Shown piece after piece: positions 53,671-62,136 of a DNA stretch of 64,000 nucleotides. How positions within the stretch are numbered: the first letter of the stretch is position 1; the number at the start of each line of letters is the position of its first letter. The notes under the pieces were generated by a model. That model was not told the origin of the DNA and ran no database searches. It saw only the letters and a list, made by a program, of their open reading frames with translations. Source of the DNA: an uncultured Flavobacteriaceae bacterium (GTDB taxonomy: Bacteria > Bacteroidota > Bacteroidia > Flavobacteriales > Flavobacteriaceae); the NCBI GenBank assembly GCA_947495135.1, contig CANLXN010000011.1:1-64000 (forward strand), read 5' to 3'. The position numbers were made by a program, and so were the translations under genes.

Positions 53671-54442
53671 TTGGTGGGTAGGGATAAATAATTGTTAGCT
53701 CTGTACCTCGATTTATTTCGGAATCTAGGTTATATGTTGCATTTAAAATTTTTGCCCGACTTTCCATATTCTGAAGCCCCGAACTTGTTCTCCTCATTTT
53801 GGCATTAAAGCCAACTCCATCATCTTTAACAATAATAGTGAGTTCTTGCATTGTATAACATAAATGTACGAATAAATGTTTAGCTCGAGCGTGCTTAATA
53901 ACATTGGAGAAAAATTCTTGAATAATTCTAAAGATGATGATTTCATCTTCACTCTTAATATACTGAACTTCTCCCTCTAATTTTAAGTCGGCGTAAAGAA
54001 AATTTAGACGGTTAAAGCGCTCTAATTCAGTCCGAATTGAATTTACCAAGCCGTTATTTTGAATAACATCACTATTCAGTGTTTTAGACAAGGCCCGTAC
54101 CTCTTGAACGGTTGCAGTTATAACTTCCTTGGTCTCTTTTACACGATCGTTGATTTCTTCAGAGGTAACTCCAATGAGCATATTGAGCTGCATATTGGCC
54201 ACCGAAAGCAGTTGCCCTACATTATCGTGCAACTCCCAAGCAACATTTTTTAAGGTTTGTTCCTGAATTTCCAAACGCGAATCCACTAGTTCCTTTTCGA
54301 AGCGCTGCTCTGCTTCTAGACGTTCTAAAAGTAGCTTGTTCTTCCGTCTAATAAACGTTGAAATAAAGATGATAGTTATAATTATGACAATCAAAATTAT
54401 AACTCCAAAATAAAATATTAAGACTATTTCTTGGTTCTGCAT
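53660..54442 (-). CDS. Sensor histidine kinase, HisKA_3 type
   Basis: 260 aa. One N-terminal membrane helix (about 8-30), a coiled-coil stalk, a dimerisation domain with the phosphorylated His72 in VAWELHDNVGQLL (HisKA_3 form), and an ATPase domain (about 165-256) with IIQEFFSNVIKHARA and KDDGVGFNAKMRRTSSGLQN. It has almost no sensing domain of its own; the polytopic membrane protein in the preceding gene may serve as sensor. It overlaps both neighbours (19 and 11 nt). Confidence 0.92.
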   Translation of the reverse strand: MQNQEIVLIFYFGVIILIVIIITIIFISTFIRRKNKLLLERLEAEQRFEKELVDSRLEIQEQTLKNVAWELHDNVGQLLSVANMQLNMLIGVTSEEINDRVKETKEVITATVQEVRALSKTLNSDVIQNNGLVNSIRTELERFNRLNFLYADLKLEGEVQYIKSEDEIIIFRIIQEFFSNVIKHARAKHLFVHLCYTMQELTIIVKDDGVGFNAKMRRTSSGLQNMESRAKILNATYNLDSEINRGTELTIIYPYPPNEQ

Positions 54443-55107
54443 CGTATAAATCCAATGATAAATATAGTGTACATTATTATATTCATCGTAATAAGTGTAT
54501 AAAAGTAAACTTTAACAAACGATTCACTTACTGTACGGGTGTAATAGCCATTATAAATAAACAGAGGTGTTACGCATAAATGATATAATAAAAGACCTAC
54601 CGAAAAGTAAAACGGTAATGATTTTTTAAATTGAAGAATATAATCACTGGTAAGTAAGTTGAAATAGTAAATCAAAATTGTAAGAAACAAGAAAACTGAT
54701 CCTGTTACGTAAGTGAATTTAGATATCGATTCAAAATAAATATCTGAAAACACCAAATTGCTTACGGTAGCTAATACGTAAAGTACGCATAATACTCCTA
54801 TTATCTTTTTCTGTTTCTTATTTTTCAATAAATTTCGAAAAAAGCTGACGTAGAAAGTAAAAGTAATTATTAACTGCGCATTATGAATCCAATAATTATT
54901 TTCAAACACAGTGCCTTTAAGAACATTACTCCCTGAAGTATCTGCAATTGTGTTATATGTACCTATTACTTCAGTAAACGCAATGAAAAAAAGGATATAC
55001 ACAAAATACTTCGTGTATATCCCTACCTTATTCGTCTTTATATAGAATAATCCAACGCATGCCGTTAAAATTTCCAGGCATACCGCTAAAATCACTAATT
55101 GTGTCAT
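54424..55107 (-). CDS. Polytopic membrane protein of the signalling operon
   Basis: 227 aa with six or seven hydrophobic helices: starting LVILAVCLEILTACVGLFYI, then KYFVYILFFIAFTEVIG, HNAQLIITFTFYVSFF, IIGVLCVLYVLATVSN, SVFLFLTILIYYF, SLPFYFSVGLLLYHLC and ITMNIIMYTIFIIGFI. The C-terminus is basic and cytoplasmic (RCRTKK). No family is named with confidence, though seven-helix receptor-like proteins are seen beside such kinases. It begins right after the stop of the 119-aa gene and overlaps the kinase gene. It is probably the sensory membrane partner. Confidence 0.75.
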   Translation of the reverse strand: MTQLVILAVCLEILTACVGLFYIKTNKVGIYTKYFVYILFFIAFTEVIGTYNTIADTSGSNVLKGTVFENNYWIHNAQLIITFTFYVSFFRNLLKNKKQKKIIGVLCVLYVLATVSNLVFSDIYFESISKFTYVTGSVFLFLTILIYYFNLLTSDYILQFKKSLPFYFSVGLLLYHLCVTPLFIYNGYYTRTVSESFVKVYFYTLITMNIIMYTIFIIGFIRCRTKK

Positions 55108-55467
55108 TTAAAATACGTTCGGAGGATATCCACCAGTTACGGTATTTAATGGATCAATAGTATAGTTATTTTCTGAATTTACATCCGTTCCTTTGGTAGC
55201 CGATAAAAATACGGTCGCCTTGTTACTTATACTGCTATCATAAGCCCCAAAATAGATTCGTACTCCTGGAGCTAATATGCCCTGTTTGTCGGATGCATCT
55301 TTTACATAGTCTAGAAATTGTTGTAGTTCAGCATGAGAAAAGACAAACTCTCTTGTGTCTTCAGATCCTCGCGCTCGTTCGATCTCAGCCGCTCGTGTCG
55401 CCACCCAGGTGTCTTGTAGTTGTCTTGCTTCCGTAACGGAAATACATTTAGTAGGTTTAATAGCCAT
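55108..55467 (-). CDS. 119-aa soluble protein opening the signalling operon
   Basis: Not assigned to a family. The N-terminal half is helical and charged (SVTEARQLQDTWVATRAAEI), and the second half is beta-rich, with GVRIYFGAYD, ATVFLSATKG and a Pro/Gly tail ending PPNVF. No signal peptide. The stop is immediately followed by the ATG of the membrane protein gene, with which it is certainly co-transcribed. The tight coupling suggests a role in the same signalling pathway. The 55468-55728 gap upstream contains no gene. Confidence 0.65.
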   Translation of the reverse strand: MAIKPTKCISVTEARQLQDTWVATRAAEIERARGSEDTREFVFSHAELQQFLDYVKDASDKQGILAPGVRIYFGAYDSSISNKATVFLSATKGTDVNSENNYTIDPLNTVTGGYPPNVF

Positions 55468-55728
55468 AAGTTGTAAATTTAATAGTTAATTATAGCTCAA
55501 AATAGTAAAAATTAAAAGGTTCTAGCTAAAACAAATCCAAAATACAGGAAAAATCCTATTAAAAAATACGGGGTTTACCTGCATCTCAATTAATACTATT
55601 TTTTATTATTCAAAGTTTCCCTAGATGTATCTATTTTAATTCGAACTACCTATTCAACGGCAACTTATTGAAGGTGAGATAAATAAAAATAGTAACCTGA
55701 AAATCACTGAAAAGAATCAACGATCAAA

Positions 55729-56574
55729 TCAAGTCTCATTCAACTTAAAGGTAATTATTTCTCCTGCTCGTTTTTGAGCCAATAGATTGATGGAATCTTC
55801 AGTCAACTGTAATATCCGTCCATAGCCACCTGTAGTTTGTGCATCTCTCATTAGCACAATTACATTGCCACCTGGAGTTAATTGAACGGTTCCTGGTTGA
55901 ACAGCAGAAGTTACTATCTCCTCAACATAGAAGCGTTTTTTATGTTCAAGCACATAAGCCATCCTACTGCTTTTACTCGAAACTACGAACCTAGTAATAA
56001 ACAGATTGTCTTGAAAAAAAGACGAAAGCTTATTAAATTCAGGACCTTTGTCTACGAATAGGTTAGACCCGTTCCCTATTGGCTTAAAGTGTGTTCTTAT
56101 TCTGCCAGAAGGAGCCTTTTTCTGGACATCATAACGCAATAGATCTCCCTTCGTTAATTGAGCCTGTCTAGTAATACTATTATAAAAACTGGTGCTTCCC
56201 AGCACCTTTTCAGTTATAAAACCACCCGCTATTGCCAAATACCCTCTCAACCCAATTGACGGTGCCGTAAACGAAAGAACCGCTCCTTTCTCCACTTTTA
56301 AAAGAGAATTTGAATGAACTTGTTGTCCATTGACCTTGGGTTTAAAGTCTGCCCCCGTAATCGCAATATAGGCTTCATCCATAAATTTTAATACCGGACC
56401 AGAAGCCGTAAATTCTAACACCGAAGCCATCTCTCTATTACCAACAAGATGATTGGCCCAAGAAGCAGATTGCAGATCCATGGCCCCACTTAATGGTACA
56501 CCAGAACTTCGATGTCCAAATCGACCCAAATCTTGAAGACTACTATAAATTCCAGATTTTAATACCTCAATCAT
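55729..56574 (-). CDS. pxpC: 5-oxoprolinase subunit C (biotin-dependent carboxyltransferase family)
   Basis: 281 aa. Third gene of a pxpA-B-C operon. Features: IYSSLQDLGRFGHRSSGVPLS at the start (an SxQDxGRxGxxxxGxP pattern), AIAGGF near residue 115 and the end block VIVLMRDAQTTGGYGRILQL. PxpABC converts 5-oxoproline (pyroglutamate) to glutamate with ATP. It overlaps pxpB by eight bases. Confidence 0.93.
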   Translation of the reverse strand: MIEVLKSGIYSSLQDLGRFGHRSSGVPLSGAMDLQSASWANHLVGNREMASVLEFTASGPVLKFMDEAYIAITGADFKPKVNGQQVHSNSLLKVEKGAVLSFTAPSIGLRGYLAIAGGFITEKVLGSTSFYNSITRQAQLTKGDLLRYDVQKKAPSGRIRTHFKPIGNGSNLFVDKGPEFNKLSSFFQDNLFITRFVVSSKSSRMAYVLEHKKRFYVEEIVTSAVQPGTVQLTPGGNVIVLMRDAQTTGGYGRILQLTEDSINLLAQKRAGEIITFKLNET

Positions 56575-57292
56575 GATACGCTTTTTTATTTATCTGAAAT
56601 GTTCCAGATGCCACCTCCAGCTCCATTAAATTAAATTGAACTTTGGTAACCGATTCAAATTTCAAGTAATCACCTGCCCTCAATAAACTTGGCTTCTCTA
56701 AATGAGGATCAAATAAACGTACAGGTGTTTTCCCTATTATATTCCAGCCGCCAGGAGAGTCAACCGGATAAATTCCTGTTTGCCCACCACCAATACCCAC
56801 GGCTCCCTTTTCTATGAAGGGACGAGGATTCTCTTTTCTAGGTGTATGAAGCGGCTCTCGAAGTCCGCTTAAGTAGGGAAACCCTGGAAGGAATCCTATA
56901 AATTGAACCCGATAGATAGGTTGAGTATGTAATTCTATTAACTTTAGAGTGGAGAGGTCATTTACTTTTGAAACTTCTTTAATATCTAAGCCAAACTCTT
57001 GATCGTAACAAACGGGGATGGTAAATACAAAATGATTGGTTTGATTTTTTAATTCTGAAATTTTCGGAACATACTTCTTCAGCTTTTCTATAAAGAAGTG
57101 TACATTCACCTTTACAGAGAGGTAGATCACTGCCGAATGGTAGGCTGGAACTGTTTCCTGGATCTCTTCTGGAAATTTTTTTTCTATCCAATTTAAGTAT
57201 GCAACTATTTCATGACTTAGAGTTAACTGGGCAGCCCAATTAATTAATACCGCATGTTGGCCAAAAGCTTCAAGTGTAATATGGTCTTTCAT
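56567..57292 (-). CDS. pxpB: 5-oxoprolinase subunit B (KipI-like)
   Basis: 241 aa. Family marks are the AFGQHAVLINWAAQLTL start, FIGFLPGFPYLSGL near residue 135 and IGGGQTGIYPVDSPGGWNII near 175. PxpB (KipI/YbgJ) forms the enzyme core with PxpC. It overlaps pxpA by four bases and pxpC by eight, so the three subunits are translationally coupled. In Bacillus KipI also inhibits the sporulation kinase KinA; no such role is implied here. Confidence 0.93.
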   Translation of the reverse strand: MKDHITLEAFGQHAVLINWAAQLTLSHEIVAYLNWIEKKFPEEIQETVPAYHSAVIYLSVKVNVHFFIEKLKKYVPKISELKNQTNHFVFTIPVCYDQEFGLDIKEVSKVNDLSTLKLIELHTQPIYRVQFIGFLPGFPYLSGLREPLHTPRKENPRPFIEKGAVGIGGGQTGIYPVDSPGGWNIIGKTPVRLFDPHLEKPSLLRAGDYLKFESVTKVQFNLMELEVASGTFQINKKAYHD

Positions 57293-58026
57293 TCTAAGAT
57301 TATTCCGTGTTCTTTCATCTTTCGGTGTAAAAAATTTAGAATTACAACAGCATTCTTAGTATCTCCATGCATGCAAAACGTATGAGCTCTAATTGATTTC
57401 TCCAAAGAAGAAATAGTATTAATAGTCCCCTTCTCTATCATTTGATAAAATTGATTCCAAGCTGCATTTGGACTAGTTATGATGGCTCCCTCAACGGTTC
57501 GATCTGCTAAAGACAGGTCGTCGTTATAAGCGCGATCAATAAAAGCTTCAAAGACCAATGGCAATAAATTCTCTGCCTTTCTATGTAACACCGAACCGTA
57601 TGCAACATACAGTTTCGGTCTTACTTTGGTGGCTATTATTGCTTCTACAACGGCATCTGCGGTTGGTGCATCTTTGGCCGCATAATTATAGAGTGCTCCA
57701 TGTAGTTTTATATGATGAACGGGCTCTTTTTCCTTCTCACAAACTGCATAGAATGACATTAATTGTTCATAGACAGCATTTTTCAATTCTTGTTTTGTGA
57801 GTGTGAGTACTTTTCTTCCAAAATTATCTCGGTCTGGAAATGAGGGATGTGCACCTACCTTTACTCCGTGTTCTTGAGCCAATCGAACAGTCTCTTTAAT
57901 CGTATTCTCGTTCCCAAAATGGCCCCCACACGCAATACTACAAGAAGAAATTAGGGGCATTAGAAGATGGTCAAAGCCTATACCTTCGCCCAAATCTGAA
58001 TTTATATCAATATGTTTCTTGTTCAT
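57289..58026 (-). CDS. pxpA: 5-oxoprolinase subunit A (LamB/YcsF family)
   Basis: 245 aa. The start IDINSDLGEGIGFD and the SCSIACGGHFGNENTI and GVKVGAHPSFPDRDNFGRK segments match the LamB/YcsF (PxpA) family, with the conserved Asp/His residues in them. HHIKLHGALYNYAAKD follows near residue 105. The first enzyme subunit gene, 23 nt after the Nramp-fold transporter gene and overlapping pxpB by four bases. Confidence 0.94.
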   Translation of the reverse strand: MNKKHIDINSDLGEGIGFDHLLMPLISSCSIACGGHFGNENTIKETVRLAQEHGVKVGAHPSFPDRDNFGRKVLTLTKQELKNAVYEQLMSFYAVCEKEKEPVHHIKLHGALYNYAAKDAPTADAVVEAIIATKVRPKLYVAYGSVLHRKAENLLPLVFEAFIDRAYNDDLSLADRTVEGAIITSPNAAWNQFYQMIEKGTINTISSLEKSIRAHTFCMHGDTKNAVVILNFLHRKMKEHGIILE

Positions 58027-58049
58027 TTTAATACACCTCCATTTTTAAT

Positions 58050-59279
58050 CTAAAAAATTGAAAACCCGAAAACCTTCTCTAAGCTTCTCATTCCCAGCAT
58101 AACCGTTGTTAAAACAATTAAAATTCCAAGAACATTTTGTGCTCTGGTATTTTTATGAATGCCCAGCACCTTTTCTTTATTTACTACCCACAATAAAAAT
58201 ATAGCAATTATTGGAAGTAATAGACCGTTCGCAACTTGAGCAAATTTGATAATTTCTATTGGTTTCCATCCCATAGATGAAATCACTATTCCAAGAACTA
58301 GGATAAACATCCAAACCATTCTGAATTTAGGAGATCTAAGACCATCGCCCCATTTAAAACATTCTTTTGCAACATAAGCCGCCGCTAAAGGCGCAGTGAT
58401 TGCTGAAGTAATACCTGCTGCAAACAGTCCCATGCTTAAAAAGTATTTCGAGAATGATCCGTAAAGTGGTTCTAATCCAACCGCCAGATCCGCTGCAGTG
58501 CTAATATTGGTAGCATCAATTGCGGCAGCACAAATTATAATTGCCATGGATACCAGTCCGCCCAAAACAATGGAAATATAAGTATCTCTTCTAGCAGTCT
58601 TCAACTGGGTAGCGTCTTTCCACTTTTCCTTAACAAGAGAAGCATGTAAAAAGAGGTTATAAGGTACAACCGTGGTTCCTACAAGAGCTACCACCGTTAG
58701 CCATCCGTCATCAGGGACTTTTGGTATAAACAATCCTTTAACAACGTCTAAAATTGGTGGGGTTGTAATTACAGCGGTTACTACAAAAGAAATGCTCATA
58801 AAAACCACTAAAAAAATAAGACTTTTCTCAATAAGTTTATAGTTCCCAATGAATAGAAGAACAAAAGCGATAGCCCCAATGAGTAAACTGAGATAATTGA
58901 ATTGTACATTCCCTAATTCCAAGGTCGAATTCTCTACTAAAGTTTGTAACCCTAATACTCCGCCACTTATGTTTCCAGCTTCATAGGCTGCATTTCCAAT
59001 TAGTACAGCAGATAATATGAGTGCAACTGCCAGCCATCGCAGCCATGGCCATTTTATGGTTATTCGTACCGTTTCTGCCAAACCTTTTTGATAAACCAAA
59101 CCAAGTCGAGCAGCCATTTCTTGCAAGACTATAGTAGCCAATATAGAAAGGGCCATTGCCCAAAGCAATGTGAAGTTGTATTTTACACCAGCGAGCGTAC
59201 ATACAGTAACCGTTCCAGGGCCAATAAATGCCGCTGCCACTAACGTCCCTGGACCTATATTTCGAAAAAAGTTTTTCAT
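58050..59279 (-). CDS. Nramp-fold transporter lacking canonical metal ligands
   Basis: 409 aa, about eleven membrane helices, Nramp/LeuT fold. The first helix reads NIGPGTLVAAAFIGPGTVTV; classical members have D-P-G-N where this has Gly20-Pro-Gly-Thr23. The sixth-helix motif, M-P-H in MntH, reads VVPYNLFLHASL, so Met and His are Val and Tyr. Three of the manganese/iron ligands are therefore missing. The gene leads the pxpA-B-C operon by 23 nt. A role importing 5-oxoproline or another non-metal substrate for that pathway is a reasonable inference; the usual 'metal transporter' label would mislead. Confidence 0.85.
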   Translation of the reverse strand: MKNFFRNIGPGTLVAAAFIGPGTVTVCTLAGVKYNFTLLWAMALSILATIVLQEMAARLGLVYQKGLAETVRITIKWPWLRWLAVALILSAVLIGNAAYEAGNISGGVLGLQTLVENSTLELGNVQFNYLSLLIGAIAFVLLFIGNYKLIEKSLIFLVVFMSISFVVTAVITTPPILDVVKGLFIPKVPDDGWLTVVALVGTTVVPYNLFLHASLVKEKWKDATQLKTARRDTYISIVLGGLVSMAIIICAAAIDATNISTAADLAVGLEPLYGSFSKYFLSMGLFAAGITSAITAPLAAAYVAKECFKWGDGLRSPKFRMVWMFILVLGIVISSMGWKPIEIIKFAQVANGLLLPIIAIFLLWVVNKEKVLGIHKNTRAQNVLGILIVLTTVMLGMRSLEKVFGFSIF

Positions 59280-59351
59280 AAGTGTTACTAAAGGTATTTA
59301 AAATAAACCAGTGTATTGTTTCGGATATTTCAGAAATAAAAAATAGTACAT

Positions 59352-59377
59352 AAAAAAAAGGTGCCCCTAGGAGCACC
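59352..59377 (-). terminator. Terminator of the PKD/T9SS protein gene
   Basis: On the minus strand GGTGC (complement of 59373-59377) pairs with GCACC (complement of 59360-59364), with extra pairs in the loop, followed by eight T's. Confidence 0.82.
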
Positions 59378-59402
59378 CAATTAATTTTAGTTAGTTATGA
59401 AT

Positions 59403-61973
59403 CTATTCCTTAAGAATTCTTTTTAGCAATACCTCACCATTGCTTTTAACCATACACATATATACACCCGTAGCCCAACCAGAGTTATCTATCACTTCAG
59501 TGAGCTCTTCAGTCGATCCTGAATGAACGAGTCTGCCGTACAAGTCGTAGATTTCAAACGAAACGCTTCCATCACTATTCAATTCACTAAAATTAATAGT
59601 TACTTCACCTTTAGAAGGGTTTGGATACACGTCAAAACTAGGGAGTGCATTTTTAGATCCTTCCGGGCTGTCGTAATAAACACATACCGTTTCTTGACAA
59701 CATTCGTCTTTAGTAGAAATACCGTACACAGTCAAACATACTTCTCCTCCGTTAAATGGAGTTCCGAAGAATGGGTCTGTAGAAACTATGTTTCCATTAA
59801 TGGTCCATTCGTATCCTACTATGGTCGTAAACGCATTTGTATTAGATACAGAGCTGAATAGGGCGGCTCCATTGGTGATCTTCTCCATATCAATTAGAGG
59901 ATATAACCCACATTTCTCTGGACAAGGTTTTGTTATTTGAATTCCCTTTTGGATAGTTTCTACACAACAATTACCATTTTCATCTACTCCGTATACTGTT
60001 AGCGTAAGTATGTAGTTTCCGATGGACGTATAAGAATGAGAAACATTAGGACCTACTGCGGTTGTACCGTCTCCAAAATCCCATAAGTAACCCACAATGT
60101 TAGTTCCTGCTCCAGTGGTTGAAATATCCTGAAGAGAAATAGTACAATACTTTTTCTGTAGTTTAAAATTAGGATAAATGGCACAATCGGGTTCACAACT
60201 AACTACAGAAACGACTACAGCATCTGTTGCGATACATCCGTCGTTGTACTCAACAATGACAGTATACGTTCCCGCGCCTATAGTGGTAACAGTTTCAGAA
60301 TTTGCATTTTGCGGAAAAGGTTGTCCGTTTAACTCCCAAAAAATTGACGTAAATCCTGGTACTTGTCCTGTTATATCAAGTACTGGCCAAGCATCTTCTT
60401 CACATATTTCAATATTGGGGCCTAAATCGACGTCATAATCACAACATCCATCATTATTCACTTCTACACTTCCTATTGCGATACAAGTTTGAGAGTTGAT
60501 AACTTCAACGGCATATATTCCGTAAGAGTTAGTTGTTAACGTAGTACCCCCATTTTGGACTACTGAACCGTCTAAAGTCCATGTAATTGTTGGATTACCG
60601 TTTATTTGGCTGGTGATATCTAAGACTGGAAAAGTTCCAGATCCGCAAACAGTTACGGCTTCCCCAAGATCGATCGTAGTATCGCAACAACTATTATAAC
60701 TAGCATCATCATAGCGTCCAATGAAATAACCATAAGCAGTAGCCGATGTGTTACTTCCATCAATAATGATAGGCTGAGAGCTTCCACTCGAAAAATACGA
60801 TCCAACAAAAACTTCTTTATCATTGGAGTCAATCATCACTTCAATTCCATAAGAAGAACATGATGTAGCGTTAGATGGCCATACCGTAGCCCCGGTAGAT
60901 GAATCTAATAACAACCCGAAAAAGTCTCCTCCGCAGGGTGCTCTCGAAACCGGAGCATCGGCTTGACCTGTAGCGTAAACGTCACCACAATTATTTGTAC
61001 CAAGTGCGTACACTTTCGAGCTGTTTGAAATAGTATGAGTCCATAAAAACGCCCCAGATCCATCTTTATCGTAGGCATTGATATTGTTGGACTCTGCCCA
61101 ATAAACGGTACTATTAAGGTCACTAATCTCTACATCGTAACTACGCTTGTTACCGTTTAGAGAACTGGTTTTTAATCCGAATGTCGTGTCGAAATCACCG
61201 CTAGAGTTGAATTTCGCAAGAAAGGTATCTGGGTATGTATTACCTGTTGAATTAAAAATATTCGAGTTACCACCATTATAAAAAATAGCAGTTCCGCGAA
61301 AATGTCCTGTGATGTAAACATTACTATTTGTGTCCACATCTATGTTTACGCCTGTTACTCCATTGGAAGCATCTACTTTTGCTGCCCACACAAGTGCTTT
61401 AGGTGAAATGGTGTATTTTGCTACGAAAGTAGCTCCATATGAACCTGTTAAAGTTGTACTTCCACTGTCGAAGGATACCGTAGAAGAACTCCCATTACTG
61501 AAACTTCCAACAACGTACATTTCGTTTCCTTCAGTCTTAATATCATAGATTTCGCTATTTGCAGTTCCCCCCAGTTGTTCCCAGGTTGTGGGAACATCTG
61601 CTGCATTTACGCCAGATTCGATAATAACACCCTTATTAGATGTTTTTCCAACTGTATAGACATTTCCATTTGTATAATCTGTTCCAACCGCTGCGATATG
61701 AACTGAACTTGCGTAGTCCAATTGAGCAGAGATATCTTTGGTCCAAGTCAAATTTCCTGAAGAGTCAAATTTCCGAAGTACCCTTGTGTATCCAACATCT
61801 GCCCCATAGGTGTAGACATTGTCTGAGTCGTCTATACAACCAGATTGAAGGTATCGATCTGTACCTTCGGTAAAATTCACATAATCCCATTGTGCCATTA
61901 CACTAGTAGAGGCAAACAGGAACAGCAATGAATAAACAAACGCAAGTTTCCATGTAGTAAATAAGTGTTTCAT
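59403..61973 (-). CDS. Large exported PKD-domain protein with T9SS type A sorting domain
   Basis: 856 aa. Signal peptide (about 1-27). The first 420 residues are SBBP-type beta-propeller-like repeats (e.g. VYTVGKTSNKGVIIES, MYVVGSFSNGSS, VYITGHFRG). Two Cys-containing beta domains follow, then PKD-like units: VGYLWDFGDGTTAVGPNVSH and one with VGYEWTING. The C-terminus FDVYPNPSKGEVTINF ... GVYMCMVKSNG ends in VLLKRILKE, the type A signal for secretion by the type IX system and surface attachment. A cell-surface structural or adhesin role fits gliding organisms; not proven. Confidence 0.88.
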   Translation of the reverse strand: MKHLFTTWKLAFVYSLLFLFASTSVMAQWDYVNFTEGTDRYLQSGCIDDSDNVYTYGADVGYTRVLRKFDSSGNLTWTKDISAQLDYASSVHIAAVGTDYTNGNVYTVGKTSNKGVIIESGVNAADVPTTWEQLGGTANSEIYDIKTEGNEMYVVGSFSNGSSSTVSFDSGSTTLTGSYGATFVAKYTISPKALVWAAKVDASNGVTGVNIDVDTNSNVYITGHFRGTAIFYNGGNSNIFNSTGNTYPDTFLAKFNSSGDFDTTFGLKTSSLNGNKRSYDVEISDLNSTVYWAESNNINAYDKDGSGAFLWTHTISNSSKVYALGTNNCGDVYATGQADAPVSRAPCGGDFFGLLLDSSTGATVWPSNATSCSSYGIEVMIDSNDKEVFVGSYFSSGSSQPIIIDGSNTSATAYGYFIGRYDDASYNSCCDTTIDLGEAVTVCGSGTFPVLDITSQINGNPTITWTLDGSVVQNGGTTLTTNSYGIYAVEVINSQTCIAIGSVEVNNDGCCDYDVDLGPNIEICEEDAWPVLDITGQVPGFTSIFWELNGQPFPQNANSETVTTIGAGTYTVIVEYNDGCIATDAVVVSVVSCEPDCAIYPNFKLQKKYCTISLQDISTTGAGTNIVGYLWDFGDGTTAVGPNVSHSYTSIGNYILTLTVYGVDENGNCCVETIQKGIQITKPCPEKCGLYPLIDMEKITNGAALFSSVSNTNAFTTIVGYEWTINGNIVSTDPFFGTPFNGGEVCLTVYGISTKDECCQETVCVYYDSPEGSKNALPSFDVYPNPSKGEVTINFSELNSDGSVSFEIYDLYGRLVHSGSTEELTEVIDNSGWATGVYMCMVKSNGEVLLKRILKE

Positions 61974-62081
61974 AATTTATTGTATTAACGCCTACTCTTA
62001 ATTGGTTTTCGGCATATCCCATTTGGTTTATTAAAGTGTTCTCCAAAAAAGAAATCCGTTACCCATTTTATTTTATAAAAG

Positions 62082-62107
62082 AAAAAGCCCTCTCGAGAGA
62101 AGGCTTT
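62082..62107 (-). terminator. Terminator of the metzincin gene
   Basis: On the minus strand AAAGCC...GGCTTT arms (complement of 62102-62107 and 62084-62089) plus an inner CTCTCGAGAG stem are followed by a T-rich run. Confidence 0.8.
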
Positions 62108-62136
62108 CCTTTTAAACTATTATTACTTTTAGAGAT

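Noticed and set aside
58981-59376. 131-aa frame on the minus strand partly inside the Nramp-fold gene
   Set aside because: It is out of frame with the transporter, has no family resemblance and ends outside a start region; it is a shadow frame.
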